Assembly: GCF_018069705.1 (NCBI RefSeq)
Contig: NZ_CP072943.1
Coordinates: forward strand, 248,001 to 312,000
DNA from: Aminithiophilus ramosus
Lineage (GTDB): Bacteria > Synergistota > Synergistia > Synergistales > Aminithiophilaceae
Direction: 5' to 3'
Length of the DNA: 64,000 bases
Shown here piece after piece: positions 9,421 to 17,754 of the stretch. The translations under genes and the position numbers were made by a program. Position 1 is the first letter of the stretch; each line of letters begins with the position of its first letter. The notes under the pieces are model-generated. The model did not search any database and had not been told where the DNA came from. It saw only the letters and a program-made list of their open reading frames with translations.

Positions 9421-11148
9421 TCATTGGTACTGTGCCTTTAACATCGAGGAAAAGAGCCCCTGTTTTTCTTTAAGCTCCAAAGGCGTGCCTGCCTCGGCGA
9501 CAGTGCCGTCTTTGATGACAACTATCTCATCAGCTCCTGAAACTGTCCTCATGCGGTGAGCAATGACCAGGACGGTCTTGTCTTTGATGAGTTCGCTGAG
9601 TGCGCTCTGGATTTTGCTCTCATTTTCTGCGTCCAGAGACGCTGTGGCCTCATCCAGCAGGATGATGGGCGCGTCTTTCAGTATCGCTCTGGCTATGGAT
9701 ATACGCTGCCGCTCTCCGCCGGACAATCTTTCGCCGTTTTCACCTATCGGTGTGCCGTATCCCTGTGGGAGCTTCGTTACGAATTCATCGCATTGTGCCA
9801 TGCGCGCCGCCTGTATGACTTCTTCATCGGACGCGTCTTTCTTCCCAATGCGGATATTCTCCATAATACTTGAATTAAATAGAGTTACATCCTGAAAAAC
9901 GATGGAGAAGTTATTCAGAAGCGTTTCGGGATCAACAAGGGAAATATCTTCGCCGCCCAAGGTAATAACTCCCTTGTCTATATCCCAGAAGCGCGCGCAT
10001 AACTTTGCCGCCGTGCTCTTTCCACCGCCGGAAGGGCCGACAAGCGCCGTTACGTCACCCTGCTTTGCAGTAAAGCTGACGTTTTTTAATGTTTGTACTC
10101 CGTCTTGATAGGAAAAGTCGACATTTTTGAATTTGATGTCATAATTTTTGGGTGAAAACTCACTTTTGCCACTCTGTTTAGGCATTGCGTCCATTTCTTT
10201 CATGCGGTTTATACGCACGCCCAGGAACAGGAGCAACGCCAGCTTATTCATGGCTTCCATTATTGGATTGTATATACGAGCCGTGATCACAATAAAAACA
10301 AGATATGTAAAAATGTTTACGAACCCTGTTGATAACAGATAAGCTCCGGCTAATATAACACTTGGAAGGCCAAGCGTTAAGATGACATGTGAGAAATTGA
10401 TAAATGTTCCGATTAACAGCTCGCTCTTGATCATATGTTTTTCATAGTCATCCAGCTTGATGTTTAAGGCTATAGAATAGTCCTCTTCCCTGTTGTACGA
10501 TTTTATTTCATGGACTGAATCGATGATTTCCTGAATGTTGTCCGAAATATCTCTTTTGATATAGTAAATATTCGCATGCATGCGTTTTTGCATCTTACTA
10601 GATAAGTAGAATACCAAAACGGCAACTGGAACCACCCAAAATACGGCAAGAGAGAGCATCCAATTGTAAATGAACATCATAATTCCCATGATGAAAACCG
10701 TAAGTCCTGCCGCGTAAAGTTGAGGGACCGCATGAGAAAATAGCATTTCGATCTGTGTTGCGTCTTCCATGATCGTGGAGCTTAAGTCGGCGATGTCTTT
10801 TTTGCTAAAAAAGGATAGCGGCAGTTTTCGCAGAGTTTCTGCCAGGCTGATCCTTCTCCTCGCGCTTTCTTCATATATCTTCGTATAAGCCGAATCGTAT
10901 TGAAAATACGCAAGAATAAACATGACAATAAAAAAAGCTGCAGACATGACAACATAATAGAGAGATCCGCTTACGGCACCGCCGGAATCGTTTAACAGGT
11001 AGCGCATGTGCTCATCCAGAAATTTGAAGCTGAGTATGATTGGCAGCATAAAACTAATGTTCATTAATGTAGTCCAAATGATAGAACGTAAAAGATCTTT
11101 TGCGCCTTTTTCAGACATTGCGTATTTATTCTGAAAAAAATTTATCAT
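9421..11148 (-). CDS. ABC transporter, fused permease-ATPase (second subunit)
   Basis: A 575-residue half transporter: six membrane helices in residues ~20-320, then an ATPase domain with Walker A GPSGGGKSTAAKL, signature LSGGERQRISIARAIL and Walker B IILLDEATASLD. Start ATG 11148 follows AGGAGG that lies in the last codons of the upstream gene, so the two are translationally coupled and likely form a heterodimer. Exporter-fold pairs of this kind include YbtPQ and IrtAB, which import ferric siderophores. Codon use is clearly AT-richer than the neighbouring genes, pointing to lateral acquisition. Confidence 0.88.
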   Translation of the reverse strand: MINFFQNKYAMSEKGAKDLLRSIIWTTLMNISFMLPIILSFKFLDEHMRYLLNDSGGAVSGSLYYVVMSAAFFIVMFILAYFQYDSAYTKIYEESARRRISLAETLRKLPLSFFSKKDIADLSSTIMEDATQIEMLFSHAVPQLYAAGLTVFIMGIMMFIYNWMLSLAVFWVVPVAVLVFYLSSKMQKRMHANIYYIKRDISDNIQEIIDSVHEIKSYNREEDYSIALNIKLDDYEKHMIKSELLIGTFINFSHVILTLGLPSVILAGAYLLSTGFVNIFTYLVFIVITARIYNPIMEAMNKLALLLFLGVRINRMKEMDAMPKQSGKSEFSPKNYDIKFKNVDFSYQDGVQTLKNVSFTAKQGDVTALVGPSGGGKSTAAKLCARFWDIDKGVITLGGEDISLVDPETLLNNFSIVFQDVTLFNSSIMENIRIGKKDASDEEVIQAARMAQCDEFVTKLPQGYGTPIGENGERLSGGERQRISIARAILKDAPIILLDEATASLDAENESKIQSALSELIKDKTVLVIAHRMRTVSGADEIVVIKDGTVAEAGTPLELKEKQGLFSSMLKAQYQ

Positions 11149-11150
11149 TT

Positions 11151-12950
11151 TTATCCTCCTATGCTTACAGTGTCTTTTGCCCCAATTTTCCACGCGATGG
11201 ATTTTTGATATTCGTCCCACATGGTTTTATATAAATTGCCCTTGGCCAACAACTCTTCGTGTGAGCCTGCCTCTATGATTTTACCGTTTTCAATCACCAA
11301 TATTTTGTCGACATTTTGAACGCTGGTCAGGCGATGCGCGATCATAAGTGTTGTTTTCCCGCGACGGAGTTCCTTCAAGGCTTTCTGTATTAAATTTTCG
11401 TTTTCTGGGTCAGCAAAGGCTGTTGCCTCATCTAGGAGTACAATTGGGGAATCTTTTAGAATTGCCCGGGCGAGTGCGATTCTTTGTTGCTCTCCACCGG
11501 AGAGATAGGTTCCTTTTGAGCCTATAACCGTATCAAGACCCTTTTGTAGATTGTCTACAATTTCTGTTGACTGAGAAAGTTCTATAGCTCTGTTTATCTC
11601 TTTTTTCTCGGCATTGTTTTTACCGAAAACAATATTTTCCATCAATGATCCTTTAAACAGCCTTGTATTTTGAAATACAAATGAAATACTGTTCATTAGT
11701 TCTTTTTTAGGGATGTCCTTGACATTGACCCCGCCTATCAGCACTTCACCTTCATCAACATCCCAGAAGCGGGCGGCAAGCCTTGCAATTGTCGTTTTTC
11801 CGCCTCCTGAGTATCCTACAAGGGCAAATGTTTCTCCATCGTTCAATTTAAAGCTTATTTTATCTATAGCACGCTTTTTTGTGCTTTTATATGAAAATAT
11901 AACGTTTTTAAACTCTAAACTATGATCTTTTATGGTTTTTACGCTGTTGTTATAGCACATTTGTGGATAGGCCAGAAGATTGTCCAGTCTGTCGATTGCC
12001 TGCTGGGCAATCGCGATATCATGTTGGAAATGCATAGATTTCATCAGGATTAAGGTAAAGGTTGGCGATATCAGAAGATAAAAAATAAAATCTGAAAGCA
12101 CGAGGGGGATGTTTTTTCCGCTTTTTATTAAAAAAATTCCCATTGGAATCAGAAAGAAAGCGGCTGACTGCATAATAACAAGATAGAAGGACATTAGTTT
12201 CCGCCAAAGAAGCGTGTAGGCGTAAACCATTTCTTTATATTTGATAATGCTGTTATAAAAGCGTTTGAAAGAAAAAATAGTTTGGCCAAAGGTCTTTACA
12301 ACGGGAATACCGCAAATATATTCAACGGATTCGGCGCTCATCTCTTCTAAAGAGTCATAGTACATTTTTTGAAATTTTTTGCCTTCAGGGCTTATCATGA
12401 ACCTCATTGTGATAAAGCCCAAAATAATTGGAACCAGGCAGGCAAGCCCCATGCTCCAGTCCACTATAAAAATCAGCGCTAAAAGAATAACGGGGGAGAC
12501 GATACTGCCAGCCATATCCGGGAGCTGATGTGCCAGGAATGAATGCGTCGTTCCCGCTCCGTCATTTACGATTTTGCGTATCCGACCGCTGGCTTGCTGG
12601 TCAAAGAACCCGAGCGGCATGGCCAGCACCTTTTCCATCCCGATCTTCTGCATCCCGACCTCCACGCGGAAGGCTGCAAGATGCGAGCTTGTAAGTGCAC
12701 AGAAATAGAGGGCTATTCCTCCGATTGCGCTTGTAAAGGCAAGCCATGCGTAAACGCTGAGGCTTGAAAAATCGATAGCCCCAGGTGCGGACAATATGTC
12801 CCGTGTTATGTGCCATACGAGTACGAAGGGCAGGATATTGAGCGCAGCGGAAACGCCTGACAATACGAGCGATAAAGGCAGAAGCGTTTTCTTTTTTCCC
12901 ATATAAGGCGTGAATCTTTTTAAAATAAAGGGTTTCTTTTCTTTATGCAT
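11151..12950 (-). CDS. ABC transporter, fused permease-ATPase (first subunit)
   Basis: A 599-residue half transporter with six N-terminal membrane helices and an ATPase domain: Walker A VGYSGGGKTTIARLAARF, signature YLSGGEQQRIALARAIL, then PIVLLDEATAFADPENE. The variant AFADPENE after Walker B is common in YbtP/YbtQ-like and related clostridial pairs, in place of the usual ASLD. Start ATG 12950 is preceded by AAAGGAGG. It shares the AT-rich base use of its partner. Metal-chelate import is a reasonable guess from family and from the iron genes 1-7 kb away, but drug or peptide export is not excluded. Confidence 0.88.
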   Translation of the reverse strand: MHKEKKPFILKRFTPYMGKKKTLLPLSLVLSGVSAALNILPFVLVWHITRDILSAPGAIDFSSLSVYAWLAFTSAIGGIALYFCALTSSHLAAFRVEVGMQKIGMEKVLAMPLGFFDQQASGRIRKIVNDGAGTTHSFLAHQLPDMAGSIVSPVILLALIFIVDWSMGLACLVPIILGFITMRFMISPEGKKFQKMYYDSLEEMSAESVEYICGIPVVKTFGQTIFSFKRFYNSIIKYKEMVYAYTLLWRKLMSFYLVIMQSAAFFLIPMGIFLIKSGKNIPLVLSDFIFYLLISPTFTLILMKSMHFQHDIAIAQQAIDRLDNLLAYPQMCYNNSVKTIKDHSLEFKNVIFSYKSTKKRAIDKISFKLNDGETFALVGYSGGGKTTIARLAARFWDVDEGEVLIGGVNVKDIPKKELMNSISFVFQNTRLFKGSLMENIVFGKNNAEKKEINRAIELSQSTEIVDNLQKGLDTVIGSKGTYLSGGEQQRIALARAILKDSPIVLLDEATAFADPENENLIQKALKELRRGKTTLMIAHRLTSVQNVDKILVIENGKIIEAGSHEELLAKGNLYKTMWDEYQKSIAWKIGAKDTVSIGG

Positions 12951-13497
12951 ACCTCGTGTCCTCCTTTGTTGATCTCAGCCAACCTTTATTGCGTTAAAAC
13001 ATGCATTTGGGGATGCTGAGTCGCATGATATTGCCAGACATGACATGGTTCCTTGTTGTTTGCCTGGTTGACCGGCACGCTCCCATCGCATGCAACTTGT
13101 CGGATGTCGAGATAAAGACAAAAAGCGAGATTGCCCTTTGACATGGGAAAAGACGTGGAACTCCCGACAGATCCCTGTTGTCGTCGTTGCGCAGGGATGA
13201 TCTGCCTGTGAGTTCCACGTCCAGGCGGTGTCATTGCAGGGCGCGTTCTCTCCGGGACAGGGGGCTCGATCCCGCCATGGATATGCGGAACGGCCTGACG
13301 CTGGCTCTGGCCGTGTCTGCCGCCATCGTCTGCCAGTCCTCCTCTCTCCGCCGCTGGAGCTCCTCCGTCTGACGTGAGGTCTCTGGTCCCCTCATCAGGA
13401 GTTTCCTTCGTTTCGTCGAATATTCCGGACTAGATGGCGAGGGCCCCTTTCTCTTCGGACCCGCTCTCTCGTTATCTTCCTCGTTCCCGCGACGACC
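12951..13497. other. Intergenic gap with composition shift
   Basis: The first ~150 bases keep the AT-richer composition of the ABC genes; the rest returns to high GC. It contains the stem-loop at 13152-13221. Short frames exist on both strands, but none has a ribosome site or recognisable product. The boundary near 13100-13150 may mark one end of the acquired ABC segment. Confidence 0.5.
13152..13221. repeat. 70-bp imperfect inverted repeat
   Basis: GACGTGGAACTC (13152-13163) and GAGTTCCACGTC (13210-13221) are perfect 12-base arms. Inside them CAGAT/ATCTG and CCCTG/CAGGG pair in the right order, giving a long hairpin. No T-run follows on either strand. It could be a mobile-element end, a protein-binding site or a structured RNA. 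Confidence 0.5.
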
Positions 13498-14211
13498 TCA
13501 GGGGAGGGGGGCGCACCAGACGGCCAGGGCCGTCCGGCTTGTCACCAGGCGGGGCTGGCCGTCCATTTCGACGACGAGGTCGTGCGACCCTTCGTGACCG
13601 AGAGGGACGAGACAGCGGACGACGGCGCCGGGGACGAGGCCGAGGCAACGGCCCGTCTCCTGAACGGCTCTGTCTCCGAGGAGGTGTTTCACCAGGCCTT
13701 CCTGATTCTTCTTGAGCAGGCTCAGGGGAAGGGGGGCGTCGTCGCCCTCTTCGGCCTTTTCCCGGACGAGGTTCGGAAGGACCCCCCGCTCGAAACGGCT
13801 GGCCAGGATGTCCATGACGCCGAAAAGATTCCGTTCCGTCTCTTCGTCGAGGTGGTGCTCCATCTCGCAGGCCAGCAGGGCGGCCCGATCGGAGGGGAGG
13901 GAGAGGACGTTTCCCACGAGATCGCAGAGAAAGCGGTGCCGGCGGTAGATGCGAAGGGCTCGTTCCCTTCCCTCCTCGGTGAGGTGGATCTTCCCGTACT
14001 GCTCGTGGAGGACGAGGTCCGCCTCGATGAGACGCTTGACGCAGGAGACGACGGAGGGCTTGCTGACGCTGAGCCTTTCGGCCAGGGTCGTGACGGCCAC
14101 GTCGCGGCCTTCCAGCTCGAGGATCAGGGCGGCCTCGAGGTAATCCTCCATCCTTCGGGTCAGAGGAAGGGTAGAGGCCCTCGACGGCGGGGAGGTGACC
14201 GGGGCCGTCAC
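13498..14211 (-). CDS. DtxR/MntR-family metal regulator with FeoA-like C-terminus
   Basis: A 237-residue repressor-type protein. Residues ~20-85 form the DtxR winged helix (RRMEDYLEAALILELEGRDV, SVSKPSVVSCVKRL, LVHEQYGKIHLTEEG as LVLHEQYG). Next comes the dimerisation/metal domain with the conserved CEMEHHLDEETE. The last ~70 residues resemble an SH3-like FeoA domain (GAVVRCLVPLGHEGSHDLVV). Such proteins bind DNA when loaded with Fe(II) or Mn(II). The start is GTG 14211, whose first bases overlap the stop of the small upstream frame (GTGA). The nearby feo operon is an obvious candidate target. Confidence 0.85.
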   Translation of the reverse strand: MTAPVTSPPSRASTLPLTRRMEDYLEAALILELEGRDVAVTTLAERLSVSKPSVVSCVKRLIEADLVLHEQYGKIHLTEEGRERALRIYRRHRFLCDLVGNVLSLPSDRAALLACEMEHHLDEETERNLFGVMDILASRFERGVLPNLVREKAEEGDDAPLPLSLLKKNQEGLVKHLLGDRAVQETGRCLGLVPGAVVRCLVPLGHEGSHDLVVEMDGQPRLVTSRTALAVWCAPLP

Positions 14212-14450
14212 GATGCGTCTCTTTCCCTTCCGGAGCGGGGAGACGGAGCCGCCCCGCTTTTGCGGCGGAGAAGGGCGTGTTCGCCTCTCTCCCCGAAGGC
14301 GACGGAGCGGTCTTTCCTGCCTGTCGTGACGGCGGTCCCGGCGCGGAAATCGACCTCTCCCGGGTTGCGGCATCGGCCGTCACCGCAGGAGAGACGGCAG
14401 CAAGGGCCTACGCGACGGCAGGCCGTCAGGGGTGAGCGGTTCTTCTTCAT
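14208..14450 (-). CDS. Possible small Cys-rich protein coupled to the DtxR gene
   Basis: An 80-residue frame starts at ATG 14450 with AAGGGATG upstream and stops with a GTGA overlap onto the regulator's GTG, the usual sign of translational coupling. It carries five cysteines in ACRRVGPCCRLSCGDGRC near the N-terminus. The remainder is Arg/Gly-rich and low in hydrophobic residues, as in spurious frames of GC-rich DNA. I do not recognise the family. It may be a leader peptide that couples translation of the regulator, a metal-binding peptide, or chance. Confidence 0.35.
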   Translation of the reverse strand: MKKNRSPLTACRRVGPCCRLSCGDGRCRNPGEVDFRAGTAVTTGRKDRSVAFGERGEHALLRRKSGAAPSPRSGRERDAS

Positions 14451-14510
14451 GATTCATCCCTTCCCGGTCTTTCGATTTGCCCGGGGAGGCCGACACGGTC
14501 CTGAGGGAGG

Positions 14511-15503
14511 TCAGGCCGTCCGCTCCTCCGAGGGGGAGAGGTGTTCCTCGCCTGTGTCTTTGACGGAGCCGTCGGGAAAGGCCCGACAGATGGAGAGGAT
14601 TTTTTCGAGGTTTTGCAGGAAAAGATCGACGACGGCGGGCTCGAAGTGCCGTCCCCGCTCCGCGATGAGTTCGTGGACGATGCGATCGAGGGGCCAGGGA
14701 GCCTTGTAGACCCTCCTGCCGGCCAGGGCGTCGAAGACGTCGGCAATGGCCACGAGGCGGGCCTCGGGAGAGATGGCTTCGCCGGCGAGCCCCTGCGGGT
14801 AGCCGCTGCCGTCCCATTTTTCGTGGTGTTCCAAGGCGATGGAGGCGGCGAGATCGAAGAGGGAGCCTCCTCCGCAGGCGCTCAGGATGCGGTGCCCCAT
14901 CGTCGTGTGGGTGCGGACGACGTCGAACTCCTCGGCCGTCAGTCTGCCCGGCTTGTTGAGGATGGCGTCGGGAACGGCGATCTTTCCCACATCGTGAAGG
15001 GCCGAGGCCAGGCCGACGAGACCGGCCTTTTCGGCGGAGCAGCCCTCTTCCAGGGCCAGAAACTCCGTCATGGCGGCGACGCGACGCACATGATGGGCCG
15101 TCTCATGAGAGCGACTCTCGATGACTTCGCCCAAGGTGAAGGCGATCTCCGATCGCGTCCGCACCAGCTCGGCGTGGAGGCGGGCGATTTCACCCTCGGC
15201 CTGCCTGACTCTCTCCAGCTGGGAACGGAGCTGGCGCGTGCGGACGGCGACGCGGCGTCTCAGGGAGACGATCCAGAAAAGGCCTCCCGCGACGCCGATG
15301 CCGATGACCTTCAGTCCCCTCTCCAGCTTCTTTCCGTCGATGCTCTCTTGGGCGAAGGGATTCTCACCCTTGCCTTCAGGGAGGAGACGGAGAGGGGCAA
15401 GGCCGCCGGCAGAGGCCGGAAGAGGCGGGAGAAGAAGGACGAAAGCGACGAGCAGGGCCGGAAGAAGTGATGTGTGAAGACTCTTTTCGGACTCTGCGAT
15501 CAT
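14511..15503 (-). CDS. HD-GYP domain phosphodiesterase, membrane anchored
   Basis: A 330-residue protein with an N-terminal signal-type segment, a second hydrophobic stretch near residues 68-82 (VIGIGVAGGLFWIVSL), a coiled coil of about 35 residues and an HD-GYP domain. The catalytic signatures are present: ALHDVGKIAVPDAILNKPG, the HTTMGHRIL stretch, LEHHEKWDGSGYPQGL and ADVFDALAGRR. HD-GYP enzymes hydrolyse cyclic di-GMP (to GMP or pGpG) using two or three metal ions. No separate sensory domain is visible in the short region between the hydrophobic segments. Confidence 0.9.
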   Translation of the reverse strand: MIAESEKSLHTSLLPALLVAFVLLLPPLPASAGGLAPLRLLPEGKGENPFAQESIDGKKLERGLKVIGIGVAGGLFWIVSLRRRVAVRTRQLRSQLERVRQAEGEIARLHAELVRTRSEIAFTLGEVIESRSHETAHHVRRVAAMTEFLALEEGCSAEKAGLVGLASALHDVGKIAVPDAILNKPGRLTAEEFDVVRTHTTMGHRILSACGGGSLFDLAASIALEHHEKWDGSGYPQGLAGEAISPEARLVAIADVFDALAGRRVYKAPWPLDRIVHELIAERGRHFEPAVVDLFLQNLEKILSICRAFPDGSVKDTGEEHLSPSEERTA

Positions 15504-15561
15504 GAAACGAACCTCCGCCTCGGGAGTGTCATGCCTTCAGCGTCGCGACCGGCGAAGGGGA

Positions 15562-15601
15562 GGGCGAGGCCGAAAGGGGCTCTCCCCTTTCGGCCTCGCC
15601 C
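15562..15601 (-). terminator. 18-bp perfect stem-loop after the iron operon
   Basis: GGGCGAGGCCGAAAGGGG (15562-15579) and its exact complement (15584-15601) enclose a four-base loop. It lies just after the last DUF4198 gene stop at 15607 and before the HD-GYP gene. There is no T-run, but the stem is very stable. Confidence 0.65.
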
Positions 15602-15606
15602 CGGGC

Positions 15607-16398
15607 TCAGTCGTCGATGCGGAAAGAGAGGGTGGAAAGATAGATCAGGTCGTCGGCCTTCGTCTTGTCGGGGTGGGGTTCGGAATATTCGACCTCGGCG
15701 AACCACTGTCCCGCCTTCAGGGGAATGATGTCGATCTTGCCCTCGAGATCGGTCCTTCCCTGAAAGGCCTTGTATTCCTTGTCGGAGAAGCCGGCGAAGA
15801 CGGCCTCGACCTTGACGGTCTTGGCCGGCTTGCCCTTGTAGAAGACCTGGACGGGGAACTTCTCGCCCGTCCTGACCTTAGCGGGATTGACGAGAGGCAC
15901 GATTTCGAGGCCCTGTCCCGCCGGTTTGGAGATGAAGGCGTCGTCACGGCCTCCGTCGACGTTGAGGACGGTCTTGGCGAACATGAGCACCTCTTCACAA
16001 TAGGTCGCGTCGGGGCGCTGGAGTCGGTTGGTCTGAGACCAGCCGCCCTCTCCCTTGGACCAGAAGGTGGGGAAGTAGGTGCCCAGGACGAGGTAGCTTC
16101 CCCTCTGGAGGTCGGCTCTGCCCTGGAAGGCGTAATTCTCGCCGACCTGGTCGAGCTTCATCGCCCCTTTGGGCGTCACCAGTTGGAGAGCGTCGAAGAG
16201 ATGGACGCGGTCTTCTGGAATCGGCTCTGCCTTGGGGAAGTCGTGGCCGTAACCGATCTCGGCCTTGACGATGCCTCCGACGGGCTCGGCGGCGTTGACC
16301 CAGAAATCGTGAGCCTGAGCGGCGGGAAGGGCCGAGAGGGAGAAGGCCGCGACGGCCAGGGCTGTGCGGAGCGTTCTGCCGTTGAAAAGGGAAAGCAT
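15607..16398 (-). CDS. Periplasmic DUF4198 protein (second copy)
   Basis: A 263-residue exported protein. The signal peptide ends ALPAAQAHDFWVN, giving the mature N-terminal HDFW seen in many DUF4198 (NikM-like) proteins. The body is a two-domain beta-sandwich with QRGSYLVLGTYFPTFWSKGE in the middle and VFYKGKPAKTVKVEAVF opening a C-terminal Ig-like domain. DUF4198 proteins are linked by context to nickel, cobalt or iron uptake; a role binding or delivering metal in the periplasm is inferred from its place at the end of the feo operon. The start ATG has AGGAGG upstream. Confidence 0.8.
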   Translation of the reverse strand: MLSLFNGRTLRTALAVAAFSLSALPAAQAHDFWVNAAEPVGGIVKAEIGYGHDFPKAEPIPEDRVHLFDALQLVTPKGAMKLDQVGENYAFQGRADLQRGSYLVLGTYFPTFWSKGEGGWSQTNRLQRPDATYCEEVLMFAKTVLNVDGGRDDAFISKPAGQGLEIVPLVNPAKVRTGEKFPVQVFYKGKPAKTVKVEAVFAGFSDKEYKAFQGRTDLEGKIDIIPLKAGQWFAEVEYSEPHPDKTKADDLIYLSTLSFRIDD

Positions 16399-16454
16399 GA
16401 ATAAAATCCTCCTTTTGAAACTTCTTTTGAAGCGTGGAGCGTATCTTGTCGACG

Positions 16455-16478
16455 CCGAGTTTTAGTTATAAAACTCGG
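16455..16478 (-). terminator. Intercistronic stem-loop
   Basis: CCGAGTTTTA (16455-16464) and TAAAACTCGG (16469-16478) form a perfect 10-bp stem with a four-base loop between the two DUF4198 genes. A second small stem GCCCC/GGGGC lies at 16495-16509. There is no T-run. It could reduce or protect transcript past this point. Confidence 0.5.
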
Positions 16479-16543
16479 GTTTCGATACGACGATGCCCCC
16501 TGAAGGGGCCCCGTCGCCTGTCGGATTTCCCGACCGTTTCGCC

Positions 16544-17344
16544 CTACTTCATGTCCCGGACCTGGACCCAGAGAACGGCGTCCTGGCCCAGCTCGGCTCC
16601 CTTGTACTCCAGGGTCTTGACGCCCAGAGCGGCGAAGCCCCACCAGCCCTCGCGGGGAAGGGCGTAGACGAAGGTGCCGTTGGCGTCGGCCCTGATCGTC
16701 TGGGTGACGAAGCAGTCCTGAGGCGCCTCGACCTCGCCTTCCTTGGCGAAGCGGTTGTTCTCCACGTCGGGCCTGTGATTGAGGAATTCGACCTCGATCT
16801 CGGCGAAGGGCACTGGCTTGCCGTCGGCCTTGACGACGCCGCTGAAGACGTTGCCCGTCCAGAGGCCGTAGGGCTTGGCCAGGGGGAGGATCTCGACGGG
16901 GAGGCCGATCTCGCTGTCCCAATCGGTGGGGAGGCCCGCCACGTTGACGATGACCTTGGTGCACTGCTGCATCCAGACCTCTTCGGAGGGCTCATAGTAG
17001 GGGGCCGGAACGAGGCCGAAGACGAAGTCGCCCATGCCGCGGAGGGGCACTTTGGCCTCGTAGGCCTTGCCCGTGTTGGAGAGGCCGCTCCAGAAGATGG
17101 GGCTCAGGCTTCCCTTGAGGTCCTTTTTCTCTCCCTTGTTGACCATGTAGAACTGTTCGACTCCGGCCATGTCCATCGTGTGACCCGCCTCGAAGGGGTG
17201 GGTGAAGACGACCTTGAAGTGGAGCTCCTCGGGGCGCTCCAGGGCGCTTTCGGGCGTGTAGACCATCTGGAAGTGGGCGAAGGCGGGGAAGGCGAAGGAG
17301 ACGACGGCCAGGGCCGCGACGAGGGCGATCAGTTTTTTGCGCAT
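16544..17344 (-). CDS. Periplasmic DUF4198 protein (first copy)
   Basis: A 266-residue exported protein with a clean signal peptide (RKKLIALVAALAVVSFAFPA, then FAHFQMVY), so the mature protein would begin near His. The DUF4198 pattern includes FTHPFEAGHTMDMAGVEQF and a C-terminal Ig-like domain ending REGWWGFAALGVKTLEYKG. It shares only general architecture with the second copy, so these are not recent duplicates. The start at ATG 17344 puts a positively charged residue after Met; GTG 17356 is possible. It follows the small periplasmic gene in the feo operon. Confidence 0.8.
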   Translation of the reverse strand: MRKKLIALVAALAVVSFAFPAFAHFQMVYTPESALERPEELHFKVVFTHPFEAGHTMDMAGVEQFYMVNKGEKKDLKGSLSPIFWSGLSNTGKAYEAKVPLRGMGDFVFGLVPAPYYEPSEEVWMQQCTKVIVNVAGLPTDWDSEIGLPVEILPLAKPYGLWTGNVFSGVVKADGKPVPFAEIEVEFLNHRPDVENNRFAKEGEVEAPQDCFVTQTIRADANGTFVYALPREGWWGFAALGVKTLEYKGAELGQDAVLWVQVRDMK

Positions 17345-17425
17345 GCTCCGATGCACATCCTTTCTCGATAGGCGGGCGGGGCGGCAGAGGTCCGCCCCGC
17401 CGGGGCAAAGCGGCGGCTTCCGGGG

Positions 17426-17749
17426 CTACTTGATGTCCTCTCCCTTGATGACGATCACGTGACCGGGGCCGGCGTTGAATTCGACTTCGAAGGGGCCTTC
17501 CGGCTTCTCGAAGGAGAACTCGCTGAACTCGTCCATGGCGCCTTCGATGAGGACCGTGCCGTCGGGCGTACGGACCGTCATCTTGGTGCCTGCCGCCGAC
17601 GAGCCGTCGGAGAAGCCTCCCTCGCAGGTCACGGTGCCGTCGTCGTTGAGGTAGGCCATGCAGATCGGGGTGTGGGCCAGAGCGGCTCCGGCGAAAAGGG
17701 CCGAGACCGCGAGAGCGATGAGAGCGACCATCAACGTTCTTCTGTTCAT
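17426..17749 (-). CDS. Small exported protein in the feo operon
   Basis: A 107-residue protein with a signal peptide (RRTLMVALIALAVSALFAGA, then ALAHTP) and a short beta-rich mature domain (FEVEFNAGPGHVIVIKGEDI at the end) resembling a single carboxypeptidase-regulatory/DUF4198-like repeat. A mature N-terminal His after the cleavage site is shared with both DUF4198 neighbours. Start ATG 17749 follows GGAGGTGAAAGGA and lies only five bases after the feoB stop, so it is in the operon. The function is unknown; periplasmic metal handling is likely by context. Confidence 0.7.
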   Translation of the reverse strand: MNRRTLMVALIALAVSALFAGAALAHTPICMAYLNDDGTVTCEGGFSDGSSAAGTKMTVRTPDGTVLIEGAMDEFSEFSFEKPEGPFEVEFNAGPGHVIVIKGEDIK

Positions 17750-17754
17750 TCCTT

